This document shows positions 61,809-64,000 of a stretch of DNA of 64,000 nt, in pieces. Location of the stretch: assembly GCF_001565895.1 (NCBI RefSeq), contig NZ_LSNE01000003.1, forward strand, positions 64,653 to 128,652. Direction: 5' to 3'. The position numbers were made by a program, and so were the translations under genes. The stretch is from Paraglaciecola hydrolytica (lineage in GTDB: Bacteria > Pseudomonadota > Gammaproteobacteria > Enterobacterales > Alteromonadaceae). Every line of letters starts with the position of its first letter. Within the stretch, counting starts at the first letter, position 1. Below the pieces are notes generated by a model. It saw only the letters and a list, made by a program, of their open reading frames with translations. It made no database searches and was not told the DNA's origin.

Positions 61809-62312
61809 GTGGGCGCTATCGTTAAGCTGTTAAAAGCACTCAATTCGGATGCCAGCCCCTGGCAACTAGCATGGGGATTTACCCTCGGCATGGTAATGGG
61901 TTTAACACCTATGTTAGGTTTGCACAGCGTAATTTTATTATTTGTGGTGCTGTTTTTCAGGGTTAATTTGTCGGCCTTTTTACTAGCATGGGCCTTGTTT
62001 TCTTTATTTGCTCTCGCATTAGGTTCTGTCATGGCAGGTGTTGGCGAATCCATCCTAAGCAATCAAAGTTTAGTTCCTTTTTGGACACAACTTTACAGCA
62101 CTACTCTAGGTCAACTTAGTCAGTTTTATCACACTCTCACCCTTGGAAGCCTTGTGTTTTCCCTTATTTGCAGCCCAGTACTATTGATTGCCAGCAAAAT
62201 ATTGGTTGTGCAATACCGTGCAAAAGTCATGGTTTGGGTAAATAAAATCAAACTCGTACAGTTTATCAAAGGCACTAATTTCTATCGTCTTTATCAGGCA
62301 TTGGGAGAATAA
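61809..62312 (+). CDS. TIGR03546-family membrane protein
   Basis: A protein of about 167 residues with four membrane helices. Family-typical start VGAIVKLLKALNSDASPWQLAWGFTLGM and the GLTPMLGLHS turn support a GTG start at 61,809 with AAGGAGAG about 8 bases upstream, rather than a longer form beginning at 61,689. Always paired with TIGR03545 proteins, as here. Function unknown. Confidence 0.82.
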   Translation: MGAIVKLLKALNSDASPWQLAWGFTLGMVMGLTPMLGLHSVILLFVVLFFRVNLSAFLLAWALFSLFALALGSVMAGVGESILSNQSLVPFWTQLYSTTLGQLSQFYHTLTLGSLVFSLICSPVLLIASKILVVQYRAKVMVWVNKIKLVQFIKGTNFYRLYQALGE

Positions 62313-62316
62313 CAAC

Positions 62317-64000
62317 ATGAAAAATATAATCCGCTGGCCCGGTCTGATAGCCTTTTTTGTAGTAGTCGGGCTGATTTCAGCCCTAGTCATTTTATTTCTC
62401 GATTTTTGGATAAAACTCGCAGCGCAAAAAGGCTTAGAAGCGGCCACTGGTGCCGAAGTGAATATTAGCCAAGTCGAACATACCTTCTCACCATTTGGTG
62501 TGAGTTTTATTGGTGTGCAGCTCACCGATCCTAAATCACCCAGTACCAATCAGTTAGAAGCACAAGTTATCAGTGCCAATATTGAATTATCGCCCTTATT
62601 ACTGCGAAAAGTGATTATCGACCAACTGACTATGACTGGTGTGCAATTTGGCACTACTCGTAACTCTGCAGGACAAGTTTATCGTCAACCCGATGATTCT
62701 GAGTCTGTAAGTTCAAGCCTTTTTCCTGACGCGAAAGACTTACCTAGCGTTGATGAAGTCTTAGCTAAATCACCTCTTAAAACCACCAAAGCCATTGAAA
62801 CAACTCAGCAAGCTTATGAGCAACATAAAGATAAACTGAGTGAGCAATACGCCAATTTACCTAGCAAGGATAAACTTAGCGATTACAAAAAACGCATCGA
62901 AGTACTGAGTAAAACCGATTATAAAAATCCGGCGGACTTGCTTGCGGCTAAAGAAGAATTTGAAAAACTTAAACAAGAAATCAAAGCCGACAAGGCAGTA
63001 TTTAACGAGTTTAAAGAGTCCCTTCAAACAGCCAAACAAGATCTAGGCCCTAAATTAGCCCAATTAAAAGCAGCCCCCGGCCAAGACTATGAGCAACTTA
63101 AATCCTTAGTAGCGGGTGACGCTGGCGCCATTAGTGATGTTACCACTATGGTATTTGGCGAAACCGCTGGAGAGTGGAGTGGCTATGCTTTAGCTGCCTT
63201 AGATATTCTTGCACCTATGCTCAAAAACAAAGAACAGCAACAGCAAGAAGTAGTCATTGCTGAGGGGCGTTGGATCAGTTTTGGCGATACCTCTGGCCTA
63301 CCTGAGCTGTGGATTAAACAAGCCGATATTTCTTTAAGCTGGCAGCAAGAGCAAATACTCAGTACATGGCAAGACATCACCTATCAACATGACATAATAG
63401 GTCGCCCAACTGTTTTTAAAGTCGACTCCAGTGCCAGTAGTTTGTGGCAATCACTTAAACTTAATGGTGATTTTTGGCTTAAAGACAGTGGTATTAACGC
63501 CCAGCAAAAATGGCAGTTAGCTGGTTTAAAATTACAAGACATTAGCCTAGTTGAACAAGACAAATTGAGCAGCAAGCTGCTTAAAGGTTTGTTATCTAGT
63601 AACGGCGAGATCAAAGTGAATCAAAATGCTGTGTCTGGTGATGCTGCGATCAATCTGGCCGAACTTGCTATGCAAGCCACTGGAGAAAATAAGCTGACTC
63701 GCATTATTGCCCAGACGCTAAACCAAATGCAGCAACTACAAATCAATACCAATGTTGCAGGTGCCATTGGCGACTTAGATTTGTCATTTAGTTCAGATCT
63801 CAATAAACAACTCGGCAGTGCTTTACTGGCTAATATAGGCAAAGAAGAGCAAGGTAAACTCGATGAGTTAAAACAAAAGCTTGATAGCCAAATGCAAGGA
63901 GCACTGGGTACTCAGGATAGCCAATACAGTGAATGGTTAGACTGGGAAAAACTTGTTGATGGCGATATGAATAGTCTAGAAGACATGCTCAACGCCAAAA
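62317..64000 (+). CDS. TIGR03545-family protein, 3' end outside window
   Basis: An ORF from ATG 62,317 runs through the window edge (561 complete codons seen). It starts with an N-terminal membrane helix (WPGLIAFFVVVGLISALVILF), then a DUF748/AsmA-like region (AATGAEVNISQVEHTFSPFGVSFIGVQL, LSPLLLRKVIIDQLTMTGV), and a central Lys/Glu-rich helical part (residues about 165-255). It follows the TIGR03546 gene by 4 bases. The pair is common in gammaproteobacteria and its role is unknown; the AsmA-like start suggests envelope lipid handling. Confidence 0.8.
   Translation, partial: MKNIIRWPGLIAFFVVVGLISALVILFLDFWIKLAAQKGLEAATGAEVNISQVEHTFSPFGVSFIGVQLTDPKSPSTNQLEAQVISANIELSPLLLRKVIIDQLTMTGVQFGTTRNSAGQVYRQPDDSESVSSSLFPDAKDLPSVDEVLAKSPLKTTKAIETTQQAYEQHKDKLSEQYANLPSKDKLSDYKKRIEVLSKTDYKNPADLLAAKEEFEKLKQEIKADKAVFNEFKESLQTAKQDLGPKLAQLKAAPGQDYEQLKSLVAGDAGAISDVTTMVFGETAGEWSGYALAALDILAPMLKNKEQQQQEVVIAEGRWISFGDTSGLPELWIKQADISLSWQQEQILSTWQDITYQHDIIGRPTVFKVDSSASSLWQSLKLNGDFWLKDSGINAQQKWQLAGLKLQDISLVEQDKLSSKLLKGLLSSNGEIKVNQNAVSGDAAINLAELAMQATGENKLTRIIAQTLNQMQQLQINTNVAGAIGDLDLSFSSDLNKQLGSALLANIGKEEQGKLDELKQKLDSQMQGALGTQDSQYSEWLDWEKLVDGDMNSLEDMLNAK

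Overview
The window reads as a chromosomal segment of a marine gammaproteobacterium, most likely an Alteromonadales member of the Alteromonas/Glaciecola/Paraglaciecola kind. This is an inference from the Enterobacteria-like thrL-thrABC operon with attenuator, the ygiF/ygiM-like pair, PEP-CTERM-type proteins and the TIGR03545/TIGR03546 pair. No rRNA or tRNA was seen, so the genus is not fixed.

Bases 1-13,546 are ordinary chromosome: the end of a PEP-CTERM-like protein, a truncated TPR gene, a DsbD-type thiol reductant exporter with a periplasmic redoxin, a CPBP membrane protease, an MscS channel, ung, and the thr operon (thrC, thrB, thrA, leader peptide and attenuator, all on the minus strand).

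Bases 13,551-51,787 look like one 38.2-kb Tn7-like transposon inserted about 24 bp upstream of the predicted thr promoter -35 box. Both ends carry TGATCA followed 9-10 bp further in by TTTGGGAATTC, in inverted orientation, with more TTGGGAATT copies behind. The right end holds tnsA-tnsB-tnsC-tniQ. The cargo is almost entirely defence-like: (i) an NYN/OST-HTH protein; (ii) a full DNA phosphorothioation system, with restriction genes dptFGH on the plus strand and modification genes dndBCDE plus accessory genes on the minus strand; these converge on two added nuclease genes, a DUF262/DUF1524 protein and an Mrr-like protein; (iii) an unassigned six-gene operon at 36.0-42.6 kb: membrane protein, secreted metallo-beta-lactamase-fold hydrolase, patatin phospholipase, two unknown proteins and a membrane-anchored non-specific endonuclease; (iv) an NrtR-like Nudix regulator divergent from an SPFH protein and a NAD-kinase-like protein, with three copies of a TGTC-N5-GACA operator.

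At 51,788-52,336 a second, about 96% identical copy of the left transposon end plus the tail of the NYN gene follows directly after the right end, separated by the same AATG. This looks like the remnant of an older related element at the same attachment site. Beyond it lie an AbiEi antitoxin with strong palindromic operators and an AbiEii toxin lacking its N-terminal nucleotidyltransferase motifs.

From about 53.6 kb the chromosome resumes: CYTH/CHAD triphosphatase, SH3 membrane protein, a PEP-CTERM-like protein with a secreted tail-collar protein, Sel1 repeats, an acyltransferase, a HEAT-repeat protein, an ECF sigma factor with a small membrane partner, and the TIGR03546/TIGR03545 pair, the last running off the window edge. 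Start codons given are my choices; they differ from the longest open frame where a ribosome site or family alignment favoured a later one.
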